A DNA stretch of 64,000 nt. Source: Sphingobium limneticum (GTDB lineage Bacteria > Pseudomonadota > Alphaproteobacteria > Sphingomonadales > Sphingomonadaceae). The stretch spans positions 1-64,000 of the forward strand of contig NZ_VYPZ01000012.1 in assembly GCF_008710155.1 (NCBI RefSeq). Direction: 5' to 3'. Shown here in pieces: positions 42,359 through 51,656 of this stretch (within the stretch, counting starts at the first letter, position 1; each line of letters starts with the position of its first letter). Below the pieces are notes generated by a model. That model was given only the letters and a program-made list of their open reading frames with translations. It searched no databases and was not told the DNA's origin. Made by a program: the position numbers and the translations under genes.

Positions 42359-45043
42359 GTGACCGACTGGCTGGACACCGAAAAGCGGATCAGGGGCCAT
42401 TCGCCTTTTCTGTCGCGCGCGCTGGACCGTTATCCGGCCGTGACCGAGCGATTGGCCGCTGGCGACTTCGATGGCGCCTTTGCCGCGGCGCAGGCAGCCG
42501 GGGTGCCGGAAGATGGTGTCGCCCGATCGCTGCGGCGGCGGCGCGCGGCGATCGCGCTGGCGGTGGCGGCGGCCGATCTGGCGGGCGCATGGGATATGGA
42601 CCGCGTCACGCGCACTTTGTCGGACTTTGCCGATCAGGCGTTGGAGGAAGCGCTCGCTGCCGCGATGCAGGAACGCTATCCCGATGCCGAGCATAGGGGC
42701 TTCGTCGTGCTGGCGCTGGGCAAGCATGGCAGCCGGGAACTGAATTACTCGTCGGATATCGATCCGATCCTGCTCTACGATCCCACCACCATGCCGCATA
42801 ACGAGCGGGAGGATGTGGCCGACGCCGCCGTGCGCATCGGTCGGCGGGTCAGCGAATTGCTGAATGCCCGCGATGGCGACGGCTATGTGTTTCGCGTCGA
42901 CCTGCGCCTGCGCCCTTCGCCCGAAGCCACGCCGATCGCGCTGCCGGTGGAGGCGGCGATCGGCTATTATGAATCGACCGCGCTCGGCTGGGAACAGGCG
43001 GCGTTCATCCGCGCGCGTCCGGCGGCGGGCGACTTGGGCCTGGGCGACTATTTCCTGCGCCAGATCCGCCCCTTCGTGTGGCGGCGGAGCCTGGATTTCG
43101 GCGCGATCGATGCGATCGTCGATATATCACGCCGCATCCGCGACCATTATGCGCAGGGGCAGGCGTTCGGGCCGGGCTATGACCTGAAGCGCGGACGCGG
43201 CGGCATTCGCGAGGTCGAATTTTTCGCGCAGGTGCATCAACTGATCCACGGCGGGCGCGATCCGTCGCTGCGGTCTGGCAATACGCGCGAGGCGCTGCGC
43301 GCGCTGGCCGCCGCCAATGTGATCGAGGCCGACGTCGCGGCGCGGCTGGACGAAGCCTATATCCTGTTCCGTACCATCGAGCATCGGTTGCAGATGGTGG
43401 AGGATCGCCAGACCCACGAGCTGCCCAAATCGCCCGACAGCCTGGACAATGTCGCGCGCCTGCATGGCCTGGCCGACAGCGCAGCGCTGCTCGACCTGTT
43501 GCGGCCCCATGTCGAATGGGTCGGGCGCAATTATGATCGGCTGAGCCCCGAAAAGCCGGACGCGTCCCTGTCGCATGACGAGGATCGGCTGAAGGAACAG
43601 CTGGTCGATCTGGGCTTCGCCGATCCCGAAACGCCGCTGGCCCGCATCGCCCGCTGGCGCGGTGGTACCGTCCGCGCGCTGCGCAGTGCGCCCTCGCGCG
43701 AGGCGCTGGAGGCGTTGCTGCCCGGCCTGATGCGCACGCTGGCCAAGGCGCCCGATCCCTCGCGCGCGCTCAATCGGCTGGACGACATGATCGGTCGGCT
43801 GCCCAGCGCCATCAACTTCTTCAAGCTGCTGGCCGCGCGCCCCGCGCTGGTCGAATTGCTGGCGGAGATATTGAGCCATGCCCCGACGCTGGCCGATGCG
43901 CTCGGCCGCCGGGCGGAGCTGATCGACGGATTGATCGACGCGTCCGCCTTCGATCCTGCGCCGTCGGTCGCAATATTGGCGGCGCAACTGGGGCGGCTGG
44001 AACCGGGCGAGGATTATCAGACGCTGCTCGACCGGGTGCGCCAGCGCGTGGGCGATCGCCGCTTTGCGCTGGGCGCGCAGATTATCCGGGGCGGCGATCC
44101 GCTGGAGGCCGGCCGGGGCTATGGCCGCGTCGCCGAGGCCGCGATCGAGGCGCTGGCCACCGCCACCGTCGCCGAGTTCGAGAGCGCCCATGGCAAGGTG
44201 CCGGGCGGCGAATTGCTGATCCTGGCGCTGGGGCGCATGGGCGGCGGCGTGCTGACCCATGCGTCGGATCTCGACCTCGTCTATCTCTTCACCGGCACCT
44301 TCTCGACAGAATCCGACGGCGCCAAGCCATTGGGCGCGACCCAATATTTCAACCGCCTGGCGCAGCGTATCACCAACGCCCTGTCGGTTCATACCGCGTC
44401 CGGCCCGCTCTATGAGGTCGATACGCGGCTGCGCCCGTCCGGCGCGCAGGGCTTGCTGGCGGTCAGCCTGGACAGCTTCGCGCGCTATCAGCGGGAGGAG
44501 GCCTGGACCTGGGAGCATCTGGCGCTCACCCGCGCGCGGCCGGTGTTCGGTTCGCCACAGGCGCGCGCCGCGCTCGACGCGATATTGTCCGAAACGCTCC
44601 AGCGGCCGCGCGATTTTGACGATCTGGCGCGGCAGGCGGTGAAGATGCGCGGCGATATCGCCAGGCATAAGCCGCCGGTCGGCGATCTGGACGTGAAGCT
44701 GGTGCCGGGTGGCCTCGTCGATCTGGAATTCCTGATCCACGTCAACCAGTTCCATTATCGCATCGCCTTCGACCCCGATCTGGGCAAGGCGCTGGGCGTG
44801 CTGGTGGCGGCCGGCCATCTGCCCGCCGACCTGCTCGCCGCGCATGACCTCATCACCCGCTATCTGGTCGTGTCCCGCCTCGTCTCGCCCAAATCGACCG
44901 AGCCGGCGGAGGCGACCCGGCCGCTGGTCGCGCGGGCGTGCGGTGCGGAAGATTGGGACGGCTTGCTTGCCAGCTATGCCAAGGCGCGGATATGCGTCAG
45001 CGAAGCCTGGGCTGCGCTGGCCGCGCCCTATCAGGAGGAATGA
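42359..45043 (+). CDS. glnE: Bifunctional glutamine synthetase adenylyltransferase/deadenylase GlnE, 894 aa
   Basis: GlnE adenylylates glutamine synthetase when nitrogen is plentiful and removes the AMP when it is scarce. The two nucleotidyltransferase-type domains are evident: the N-terminal deadenylase with GSRELNYSSDIDPILLYD (about residues 121-138) and the C-terminal adenylylase with GGGVLTHASDLDLVYLF (about 625-641). The start is a GTG at 42359 after a purine-rich leader. The length is slightly short but complete. The peroxiredoxin gene follows within 3 bp. Confidence 0.94.
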   Translation: MTDWLDTEKRIRGHSPFLSRALDRYPAVTERLAAGDFDGAFAAAQAAGVPEDGVARSLRRRRAAIALAVAAADLAGAWDMDRVTRTLSDFADQALEEALAAAMQERYPDAEHRGFVVLALGKHGSRELNYSSDIDPILLYDPTTMPHNEREDVADAAVRIGRRVSELLNARDGDGYVFRVDLRLRPSPEATPIALPVEAAIGYYESTALGWEQAAFIRARPAAGDLGLGDYFLRQIRPFVWRRSLDFGAIDAIVDISRRIRDHYAQGQAFGPGYDLKRGRGGIREVEFFAQVHQLIHGGRDPSLRSGNTREALRALAAANVIEADVAARLDEAYILFRTIEHRLQMVEDRQTHELPKSPDSLDNVARLHGLADSAALLDLLRPHVEWVGRNYDRLSPEKPDASLSHDEDRLKEQLVDLGFADPETPLARIARWRGGTVRALRSAPSREALEALLPGLMRTLAKAPDPSRALNRLDDMIGRLPSAINFFKLLAARPALVELLAEILSHAPTLADALGRRAELIDGLIDASAFDPAPSVAILAAQLGRLEPGEDYQTLLDRVRQRVGDRRFALGAQIIRGGDPLEAGRGYGRVAEAAIEALATATVAEFESAHGKVPGGELLILALGRMGGGVLTHASDLDLVYLFTGTFSTESDGAKPLGATQYFNRLAQRITNALSVHTASGPLYEVDTRLRPSGAQGLLAVSLDSFARYQREEAWTWEHLALTRARPVFGSPQARAALDAILSETLQRPRDFDDLARQAVKMRGDIARHKPPVGDLDVKLVPGGLVDLEFLIHVNQFHYRIAFDPDLGKALGVLVAAGHLPADLLAAHDLITRYLVVSRLVSPKSTEPAEATRPLVARACGAEDWDGLLASYAKARICVSEAWAALAAPYQEE

Positions 45044-45045
45044 AC

Positions 45046-45507
45046 ATGCTCGAACAGGGTGACGCGATCCCCGACGTGACGCTCAAGGACGCCGAAGGCG
45101 TCGATTTCACGCTGCACGGCTATCAGGGCAAGCCGCTGGTCGTCTATTTCTACCCCAAGGCGGATACGCCCGGCTGCACCAACGAAGCCAAGGATTTCAC
45201 CGCCCTGGCCGACGAATATGCCGCCGCCGGCGTGCCGGTGATCGGCATTTCCAAGGACAAGCCGGCCAAGCTGAAAAAGTTCGCCGAGAAATACGGCCTG
45301 ACCGTCATCCTGGCCTCCGACGAGCCGGGCACGGTCTGCGAAGCCTTTGGCACCTGGGTCGAAAAGTCGCTCTATGGCCGCAAATATATGGGGATCGAGC
45401 GGGCGACCTTCCTGGTCGGCGCGGACGGCAAGATCCTGCGCGTCTGGCCCAAGGTGAAGGTGAAGGGTCATGCCGAAGAGGTGCTGGCGGCCGTGACCGC
45501 GCTTTGA
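45046..45507 (+). CDS. bcp: Peroxiredoxin, BCP/PrxQ type, 153 aa
   Basis: A thiol peroxidase reducing hydrogen and organic peroxides. The peroxidatic Cys is in ADTPGCTNEAKDF at about residue 43. The next Cys, in GTVCEAFG, lies further along than the classical resolving position, so the mechanism may be 1-Cys or atypical. I chose the ATG at 45046 because AGGAGG lies 7 bp upstream; an ATG at 45040 is too close to it. It overlaps the next gene by 4 bases. Confidence 0.9.
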   Translation: MLEQGDAIPDVTLKDAEGVDFTLHGYQGKPLVVYFYPKADTPGCTNEAKDFTALADEYAAAGVPVIGISKDKPAKLKKFAEKYGLTVILASDEPGTVCEAFGTWVEKSLYGRKYMGIERATFLVGADGKILRVWPKVKVKGHAEEVLAAVTAL

Positions 45508-46313
45508 GCCTGCCGCCTTCCGTGACGAGCGTGGGCGCGGCCTGCGCCCATATATTGCTGACCGCCGATCCGCAGGCCAAGCTGATGGCCGCGCGGGCGG
45601 TGGCGCGCGCGTGGCGACTGGGGCGGCTGGCGCATCGGTTCGACGCCGTGATGCCCGACCGGCCGGCACGACCGGACGCGCCGATCCTGCTGTCGCCGGC
45701 GCACATGCCAAGGCGGGGCAAGATCGGATCGGAGCGGGCGCGCATCGCCATGCTCCATGCGTTGGCCCATATCGAATTCGTCGCGATCGACCTGGCGTTC
45801 GACCTGATCGGTCGTTTCGGCGACCAGTTCCCGCCCGACTTCACCAGCGAATGGATGAAGGTCGGCGCGGACGAGGCGATGCATTTCGCGCTGCTCGACC
45901 GGCGGTTGCGGCAGTTGGGCAGCCATTATGGCGCGCTGCCCGCGCATGACGGATTGTGGCAGGCGGCGGAGGAGACGGCGGGCGATGCGCTCGCGCGTCT
46001 GGCCATCGTGCCCATGGTGCTGGAGGCCCGCGCGCTCGACATCACGCCGGCCACGGTGGAGCGGTTCGAGGGGGCCGGGGACATGGCCTCCGGCAAGATG
46101 CTGCGGCGCATTGTGGACGATGAGATTCGCCATGTTGCGGCGGGGACGAACTGGTTCGTCTGGGCGACGAAACGCATGGGTGTCGAATCCCCCAAATATT
46201 ACCAAATGCTTGTGAAAAGGCATTTTCGTGGCAGCGTTAAGCCACCGTTCAACGACTCGGCGCGTCGACAGGCCGGTTTGACGGAAGAATTCTACGCCGC
46301 GCTTGCAACATGA
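45504..46313 (+). CDS. Ferritin-like DUF455 family protein, 269 aa
   Basis: A four-helix, probably di-metal protein of the DUF455 (MiaE-related) family. Candidate metal ligands lie in ALAHIEFVAIDL, GADEAMHFALL, LEARALDI and DDEIRHVAAG. The start is a TTG at 45504 overlapping the peroxiredoxin stop. The reaction is unknown; relatives are suspected monooxygenases. Coupling to a peroxiredoxin suggests an oxygen- or peroxide-related role. Confidence 0.85.
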   Translation: MSLPPSVTSVGAACAHILLTADPQAKLMAARAVARAWRLGRLAHRFDAVMPDRPARPDAPILLSPAHMPRRGKIGSERARIAMLHALAHIEFVAIDLAFDLIGRFGDQFPPDFTSEWMKVGADEAMHFALLDRRLRQLGSHYGALPAHDGLWQAAEETAGDALARLAIVPMVLEARALDITPATVERFEGAGDMASGKMLRRIVDDEIRHVAAGTNWFVWATKRMGVESPKYYQMLVKRHFRGSVKPPFNDSARRQAGLTEEFYAALAT

Positions 46314-46421
46314 TCAGCAATTTGCAGTCTGCGCTCAGCGGGGGCGATCCAGGTCGCCAAAAAATTTAACACGGGAAGCGCCGAGGGGCATCAAGTCTCC
46401 GGTGACATAGTCGGGGTCTGC

Positions 46422-47147
46422 ATGTCGGTTCTTCATTCGGTTAATGTTCGCCAGTCGCTTTGGTTCCAGGCGAACAAGGTTAAGACGGTTTTAGCAAGTA
46501 TCGGGATCGTCGGCGCGCTGTGCGCAACCGCCCCGGCCCATGCCACCGAAACCGACGATCCCTATGGCGATGCGTCCGAAATCAACACCAGCGCACTTGG
46601 GCCTTCCGACGTCGGCTTCTCCAACCTCTTTTCCAGCCTTCAGCGGCTGGACGGCAATGCCAAGACCGCAGCCTATATCCCGTCGGGCCGCCCGGTCGAA
46701 AAGCTCTCGCTGACCTCCAACTTCGGCGTCCGTTCCGATCCGTTCAACCGCTCCGCCCGCATGCACAAGGGCATCGACATTCCCGGTCCCATCGGCACCC
46801 CGATCCACGCCACCGCAGACGGCATCATCAGCCGCGCCGGCTGGGCCAGCGGCTATGGCAATCTCGTCCAGATCTCGCATGGCAGCGGCATGGAAACGCG
46901 CTACGGCCATATGTCGAAGCTGCTGGTCGCCGAAAACAGCTATGTGAAGCGCGGCCAGGTGATCGGCCTGATGGGTTCGACCGGCCGCTCCACCGGCAGC
47001 CACCTTCATTATGAAGTCCGCGTCGACGGCGCCGCCATCAACCCGCTGCCCTTCGTCGCCGGCCCCGACTATCTGGTCGCGATGAACACCAAGCCGCCGC
47101 TCGCCATGGGCGGTCCGACCAAGGCGGAAGAAAAAGCCGCCGACTGA
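46422..47147 (+). CDS. M23 (LytM-type) peptidase, 241 aa
   Basis: An exported cell-wall peptidase. A signal segment (about 20-41, ending APAHA) precedes an M23 domain with zinc residues in HKGIDIPGPIGTP and HLHYEVRVDG, plus the intermediate GSGMETRYGHMSKL. All ligands are present, so it is probably active on peptidoglycan cross-bridges. A strong terminator follows at 47170-47207. Confidence 0.92.
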   Translation: MSVLHSVNVRQSLWFQANKVKTVLASIGIVGALCATAPAHATETDDPYGDASEINTSALGPSDVGFSNLFSSLQRLDGNAKTAAYIPSGRPVEKLSLTSNFGVRSDPFNRSARMHKGIDIPGPIGTPIHATADGIISRAGWASGYGNLVQISHGSGMETRYGHMSKLLVAENSYVKRGQVIGLMGSTGRSTGSHLHYEVRVDGAAINPLPFVAGPDYLVAMNTKPPLAMGGPTKAEEKAAD

Positions 47148-47169
47148 TCGCGGTTTATAACGATATTCG

Positions 47170-47207
47170 CAAAAGGCCCGGCACCCGATGGGGTTGCCGG
47201 GCCTTTT
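47170..47207. terminator. Rho-independent terminator after the M23 peptidase gene
   Basis: The stem AAAAGGCCCGGCA / TGCCGGGCCTTTT is 13 bp and perfect, with an 11-base loop. It ends the peptidase transcript 22 bp before the erpA start. Confidence 0.88.
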
Positions 47208-47228
47208 GCTTGATCCTATCTAGGCACC

Positions 47229-47555
47229 ATGTCCGACATTGATCTCACCCCGTCCGCTGCTGCCCGCGTCGCCGCCATCGCCGCCAAGCAGGGCAAGCCC
47301 GCCATCCTCCGCCTGTCGGTGGAAGGGGGCGGCTGTTCGGGCTTCCAATATCGTTTCGGCCTGGCAGACGTAGTCGAGGCGGAAGATCTGACGGTGGAGC
47401 GGGACGGCGTGACTTTGGTGGTGGACGATGTCAGCATCGATCTGGTGCGCGGATCGGCGGTCGATTTCGTGTCCGACCTGGGCGGGCAGGCGTTCAAGGT
47501 GACGAACCCCAACGCGACGGCCGGCTGCGGCTGCGGGACCAGCTTCTCGGTCTGA
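47229..47555 (+). CDS. erpA: Iron-sulfur cluster insertion protein ErpA, 108 aa
   Basis: An A-type carrier that passes Fe-S clusters to target proteins. The three conserved cysteines are present in GGGCSGFQY and the C-terminal GCGCGTSF. Length and the TPSAAARVAAI start fit ErpA/HesB. It is preceded by a terminator, so it has its own promoter. A palindromic repeat follows. Confidence 0.92.
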   Translation: MSDIDLTPSAAARVAAIAAKQGKPAILRLSVEGGGCSGFQYRFGLADVVEAEDLTVERDGVTLVVDDVSIDLVRGSAVDFVSDLGGQAFKVTNPNATAGCGCGTSFSV

Positions 47556-47564
47556 CCAGAGGCC

Positions 47565-47638
47565 GTGCTCCTGCGGAAGCAGGAGCCCAGGATGCAGGCA
47601 CCCAGGTCGACTCTAGGCTGCTGCTTTCGCACGAGCAC
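47565..47638. repeat. Inverted-repeat element (REP-like) after erpA
   Basis: An 18-bp arm starting GTGCTCCTGCGG (47565-47582) is inversely repeated with two mismatches at 47621-47638. Inside, GCTCCTGC-GGAA-GCAGGAGC (47567-47586) forms its own hairpin. The element is 74 bp, non-coding, and probably one of a dispersed family. Confidence 0.65.
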
Positions 47639-47694
47639 ATTCCCCTTTATGCGGGTGGCCGGAATCAACGAACCTAAAGGGATTGGGTCAGCCC

Positions 47695-48471
47695 ATGCGC
47701 ATCGCCACCTTCAACATCAACGGCATCAAGGCGCGCCTGCCGCGCCTGCTGGAATGGCTGGACGAAACGCGGCCCGACATCGCCTGCCTTCAGGAAATCA
47801 AGACCAGCGACGAAACCTTCCCGGTCAAGGATATCGAAGACGCCGGCTATGGCGTGATCTGGCACGGGCAGAAGGGATTCAACGGCGTCGCCATCCTTGC
47901 GCGCGGCGAAACCCCCGTCGAGATACGCCGGGGTCTGGAAGGCGAGCCGGAGGACGAGCATAGCCGCTATCTGGAGGCGGATGTGAAGGGCGTGCGCGTC
48001 GCCAGCATCTATTTGCCCAACGGCAATCCGCAGCCCGGCCCGAAATTCGATTATAAGCTGCGCTGGATGAAGCGCCTGCGGGACCGCGCCGCAGAAATCT
48101 GGGCGGAGGAAGTGCCCGCCATTCTGGCCGGCGACTATAATGTCATCCCGCGCGACATCGACACCTTCTCGGTCAAAGCGATGCAGGACGATGCGCTGAT
48201 GCAGCCCGAAAGCCGGGAAGCCTATCGCCGCCTGCTGAATGATGGTTGGACCGATGCGATCCTCAGCCGGCACCCGAACGGCGGTGTGTGGACCTTCTGG
48301 GACTATCAGGCGAACAGCTGGCCGCGCGACGCGGGCTTCCGCATCGACCATCTGCTGCTCAGCCCCGCCGCCGCCGATCGCCTGATCGACGCGCAGGTCG
48401 ACAAGGCATTTCGCGGCCGGGAAAAGGCCAGCGACCACGCGCCGACCTGGGTGGAATTGCGCGGCATTTAA
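47695..48471 (+). CDS. xthA: Exodeoxyribonuclease III (Xth), 258 aa
   Basis: An AP endonuclease and 3' exonuclease for base-excision repair. Motifs are MRIATFNINGIKARLP, CLQEIKTSDE, the DYNVIP loop, WTFWDYQANSWPRDAGFRIDHLLLS and SDHAPTWVEL. All catalytic residues are present. I chose the ATG at 47695, although the open frame extends 12 bp upstream. Confidence 0.95.
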   Translation: MRIATFNINGIKARLPRLLEWLDETRPDIACLQEIKTSDETFPVKDIEDAGYGVIWHGQKGFNGVAILARGETPVEIRRGLEGEPEDEHSRYLEADVKGVRVASIYLPNGNPQPGPKFDYKLRWMKRLRDRAAEIWAEEVPAILAGDYNVIPRDIDTFSVKAMQDDALMQPESREAYRRLLNDGWTDAILSRHPNGGVWTFWDYQANSWPRDAGFRIDHLLLSPAAADRLIDAQVDKAFRGREKASDHAPTWVELRGI

Positions 48472-48477
48472 TTATTA

Positions 48478-48517
48478 CCCGGATTATATTGACTCAATAA
48501 TGCCCGGATAATAATAT
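48478..48517 (+). promoter_or_regulatory. Promoter with 25-bp-spaced direct repeats upstream of the DUF2239 gene
   Basis: TTGACT (48489-48494) and TAATAT (48512-48517), spaced 17 bp, form a near-consensus promoter. CCCGGATTATA (from 48478) and CCCGGATAATA (from 48503) are direct repeats: the first lies upstream of and up to the -35, the second between -35 and -10. This looks like an operator for an unknown regulator. Confidence 0.6.
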
Positions 48518-48539
48518 CCATGTCGAAGGGAGATTCGGC

Positions 48540-49070
48540 ATGGATCGGACATTGACGGCCTTTGCGGGCGATTTGTGGATCGCGACCGGCGACGAAGGCG
48601 AAGTGCGCGCGGCGTTGCGCGCCATGGGCGACGACGCCCAGAATATCCTGCTGTTCGACGACGCGACCGGGCGACAGGTGGATATCGACCTGCGCGGCCC
48701 GGCGGTCGAAGAAGCGCGGGGCAGGGGACGGCCGAAGCTGGGCGTCCAGCCGCGCGAGGTGACGTTGCTGCCGCGCCATTGGGAATGGCTGGCTACCCAG
48801 CCGGGCGGCGCATCGGCCACCATCCGCCGTCTTGTAGAGGATGCGCGCAAGGCCAGCGCCACGACGCCCGACCCGCGCGCTGCGATGGACGCGGCCTATC
48901 ATTTCATGACCGCCATGGCCGGCGATCGGCCTGGCTATGAAGCTGCCATCCGCGCGCTTTTTGCCAAGGAGGCTGCGCCATTCACCGCGCTGTCGGAGGG
49001 CTGGCCATCGGGCATTCGCGACCATGCGCGCGCGCTGGCGGCGCCGGCCTTTGGGGACGCGGCGCCATGA
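48540..49070 (+). CDS. DUF2239 family protein, 176 aa
   Basis: This protein of an uncharacterised family starts MDRTLTAFAGDLWIATGD. It contains the family's RGRPKLGVQPREVTLLPRHWEWLATQPGGAS, which includes a basic AT-hook-like RGRPK. The rest is helical. No function is known. The gene has a strong promoter with operator-like repeats and is convergent with a LysR gene. Confidence 0.83.
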   Translation: MDRTLTAFAGDLWIATGDEGEVRAALRAMGDDAQNILLFDDATGRQVDIDLRGPAVEEARGRGRPKLGVQPREVTLLPRHWEWLATQPGGASATIRRLVEDARKASATTPDPRAAMDAAYHFMTAMAGDRPGYEAAIRALFAKEAAPFTALSEGWPSGIRDHARALAAPAFGDAAP

Positions 49071-49091
49071 CCGATGGTGCGACCGAAACGG

Positions 49092-49982
49092 TCAGGCGGC
49101 GGTGTCTCCTCGCAAATTGAGGTGACTCGCTCGCGCGAAAATGGCCAATATCAGGGGATCGGCTTCGGCAGCGCGAACGGCGGCGTGGAAATCCACCGGC
49201 GGCATGGCTGGCGCACCCGGCACCGGGATCAGCCGACCGTCGGCCACCTGATGCCGGACCATGGGCTCGGGGAAGATGCCGATACCGCCGCCCTCCAGCA
49301 CGATGTCGATCATCGTGCGGACATTGTTGCAGAGGTTGAGCGGGCAGTCGGCCAGCGCCGAGGCGGCGATCGCTTCCTTCATGATGCGATAAAGGGGCGA
49401 GAGGTTGGAGAGCGACCAGATCGGCGTCTGGGTCGCGTCCATCGTGGCAACCGTCGAGGGGCGCGCCAGCCAGAGCAGGTCGATGCTGCCGATCGGGGCG
49501 GTGCGCAGCATGGGATGGGCGATCCGCCCGGCGGCAAAGGCGATGTCGGCATGGCCGGACGCAAGTTGCTGGATCAGATCGACCGTCAGCGCGATATCGA
49601 CCTCCAGGCTGACCTGCGGCAGGTCGCGGCCCAATTGCGCGACGAAGCCGGGCAGGCAACTGGCCGCCGCAATTTCCCCCGCGCCGATGCGCACGATGCC
49701 GGTCGCGCCGGATATGTCGCTGCATCCCATCAACACGCCTTGGAACCGCGCCCAGAGCGGTTCGCTTTCGCGCACCAGTTCGCGACCGGCGGGGGTCAAT
49801 GCCATGGCGCGCCCCTCTCGGCGGAACAGGGCGGTGCCCAGATGGCTTTCCAGTTCGCGCACGCGTGCCGATATGGCCGGTTGGGTCGTGTTCAGCCGCG
49901 TCGCCGCTGCCGCGAAGGTGCCAAGGCGCGCGATCCAGAGCAGCGTTTCGAGATGGTAGAAGGCGATGCGATTGATAGGCAT
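49092..49982 (-). CDS. LysR-family transcriptional regulator, 296 aa
   Basis: The N-terminal winged helix-turn-helix is clear (FYHLETLLWIARLGTFAAAATRLNTTQPAISARVRELE). The effector domain follows with normal length. It diverges from scoA, with 90 bp between them. This gap has the dyad GATTATGCTTATC at 49984-49996 and repeated ATTGAT/ATTGGT words, a likely binding region. It probably controls the ketone-body operon. Confidence 0.9.
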   Translation of the reverse strand: MPINRIAFYHLETLLWIARLGTFAAAATRLNTTQPAISARVRELESHLGTALFRREGRAMALTPAGRELVRESEPLWARFQGVLMGCSDISGATGIVRIGAGEIAAASCLPGFVAQLGRDLPQVSLEVDIALTVDLIQQLASGHADIAFAAGRIAHPMLRTAPIGSIDLLWLARPSTVATMDATQTPIWSLSNLSPLYRIMKEAIAASALADCPLNLCNNVRTMIDIVLEGGGIGIFPEPMVRHQVADGRLIPVPGAPAMPPVDFHAAVRAAEADPLILAIFARASHLNLRGDTAA

Positions 49983-50072
49983 TGATTATGCTTATCGGAA
50001 AAAACAAATCATTGGTATTGATTGGTTGCGCTGCCTAGAGTTGCGACGAAATTGCGAAAAGGACGGGTGTCG

Positions 50073-50783
50073 ATGGTCAAGAAGCTCTATCCCGATGCGG
50101 CGGCTGCGCTGGAGGGACTTCTCTTCGACGGGATGCAGATTTGCGCGGGTGGCTTTGGCCTGTGCGGCATTCCCGAGCGGCTGATCGATGCGATCCGCGA
50201 TTCGGGCGTCAAGGATCTGACCATCGCCAGCAACAATGCCGGCATCGATGGCGAGGGCCTGGGCAAGCTGCTGCGCACGCGGCAGGTGAAGAAGATGATC
50301 TCCTCCTATGTCGGTGAGAATAAGGAGTTCGAGCGGCAGTATCTGGCCGGCGAACTGGAAGTGGAATTTTGTCCGCAGGGCACGCTGGCCGAGCGCTGCC
50401 GTGCCGGTGGGGCCGGCATCCCCGGCTTCTATACCAAGACCGGCGTCGGCACGCAGGTGGCCGAGGGCAAGGAAGTGAAGACTTTCGACGGGCAGGATTA
50501 TATCCTGGAACGCGGCATCTTCGCCGACATCGCGATCGTCAAGGGATGGAAGGCGGACGAGAGCGGCAACCTGATCTTCCGCAAGACCGCGCGCAATTTC
50601 AATGCACCGATGGCGACCGCCGCAAAGATCTGCATCGCGGAAGTCGAGGAAGTGGTGCCGACCGGTACGCTCGATCCCGACGCGATCCACCTGCCGGGCA
50701 TCTATGTGAAGCGGATGATCGTGGGTGCGCCCTACGACAAGAAGATCGAGTTCCGGACCGTGCGGACGCGGGAAGCGGCGTGA
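50073..50783 (+). CDS. scoA: 3-Oxoacid CoA-transferase subunit A (ScoA), 236 aa
   Basis: The alpha subunit of succinyl-CoA:acetoacetate CoA-transferase, which activates acetoacetate. The CoA-binding stretch [22 protein letters not shown] and the later [41 protein letters not shown] are diagnostic. I chose the ATG at 50073, which has AAAGGA upstream. The stop overlaps the acid phosphatase start, which separates it from scoB. Confidence 0.94.
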   Translation: MVKKLYPDAAAALEGLLFDGMQICAGGFGLCGIPERLIDAIRDSGVKDLTIASNNAGIDGEGLGKLLRTRQVKKMISSYVGENKEFERQYLAGELEVEFCPQGTLAERCRAGGAGIPGFYTKTGVGTQVAEGKEVKTFDGQDYILERGIFADIAIVKGWKADESGNLIFRKTARNFNAPMATAAKICIAEVEEVVPTGTLDPDAIHLPGIYVKRMIVGAPYDKKIEFRTVRTREAA

Positions 50784-51655
50784 TGTCCATGAAGATGCGT
50801 GCGGCCGCTTCGCTGTTGCTGGCGCCGCTTGCGGCCTGTGCCACCACGGCCACCCCGCCGCTGGCCACCGCGCCAGCCACACCGCCCGCCGGGATGCAAT
50901 ATCTGTACGGATCGGGCGAGGGGGCTGCGATTTCGGTGCAGGCCTGGCATGCGCTGCTGGGCTATGTGGCAGGCAAGGTGAAGGCACGACCGACCGATAG
51001 CGTGGTGCTGGCGGAAGGGGCGACGCTGGATGCGCCCAAGTTCGCGCCGTGCGGGGACAAGCCCTTCGCCGCCGTGTTCGACGTGGACGAGACGGTGATG
51101 CTGAACACCGGCTATGAATATCATGGCGCCAAGGTCGGGCAGGGGTTCGACGCGGCCAGCTGGGACAAGTGGGAGAAGACAGGCGAAGGCGCAGTGGGGC
51201 CGGTGCCGGGCGCCGATCATGTGCTGGCGGCGCTGCGCAATCTGGGCGTGACGGTGATCTTCAACACCAACCGGTCGGCCGCCAATGCCGATGCGACCGC
51301 GCGCGCGATCAAGGCGGCGGGCTTGGGCGAGGCGGTGCATGGCAAGACGCTGTATCTGAGCGGTGACGATGCCATGGGATCGCGCAAGGATGGCCGCCGC
51401 TGGACGATCGCCAGCCAATATTGCGTCATCGCCTTGGGCGGCGATCAGCTGGGCGATTTTTCCGACCTGTTCAACGCCGGCCAGTCTGTGGCCGATCGCC
51501 GCGCCGCGACCATGCGGCTGCCGATCGCAGGCCTGTGGGGCGGCGGCTGGTTCGTGATGCCCAACCCCGTCTATGGCAGCGGCCTGAAAGGCGGGTTCGA
51601 CGACGTGTTTCCGATGGACAAGAGGTGGGCGCCGCCCGCCGGTGGAGAGCAATAA
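50783..51655 (+). CDS. HAD-family acid phosphatase lipoprotein, e(P4)-like, 290 aa
   Basis: A lipoprotein signal with lipobox LAAC (about 16-19) precedes a class B-type acid phosphatase domain. The HAD nucleophile motif FDVDETV is at 99-105, followed by NTNRSA and a late Asp-rich GGDQLGDF. It should act in the periplasm on phosphomonoesters such as nucleotides. The ATG overlaps the scoA stop and scoB starts 1 bp after its stop, so it lies inside the CoA-transferase operon. Confidence 0.88.
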   Translation: MSMKMRAAASLLLAPLAACATTATPPLATAPATPPAGMQYLYGSGEGAAISVQAWHALLGYVAGKVKARPTDSVVLAEGATLDAPKFAPCGDKPFAAVFDVDETVMLNTGYEYHGAKVGQGFDAASWDKWEKTGEGAVGPVPGADHVLAALRNLGVTVIFNTNRSAANADATARAIKAAGLGEAVHGKTLYLSGDDAMGSRKDGRRWTIASQYCVIALGGDQLGDFSDLFNAGQSVADRRAATMRLPIAGLWGGGWFVMPNPVYGSGLKGGFDDVFPMDKRWAPPAGGEQ

Positions 51656-51656
51656 G

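Noticed and set aside
43127..44845. 572-codon open frame on the minus strand
   Set aside because: It is antisense to glnE, whose catalytic motifs leave no doubt about the coding strand.
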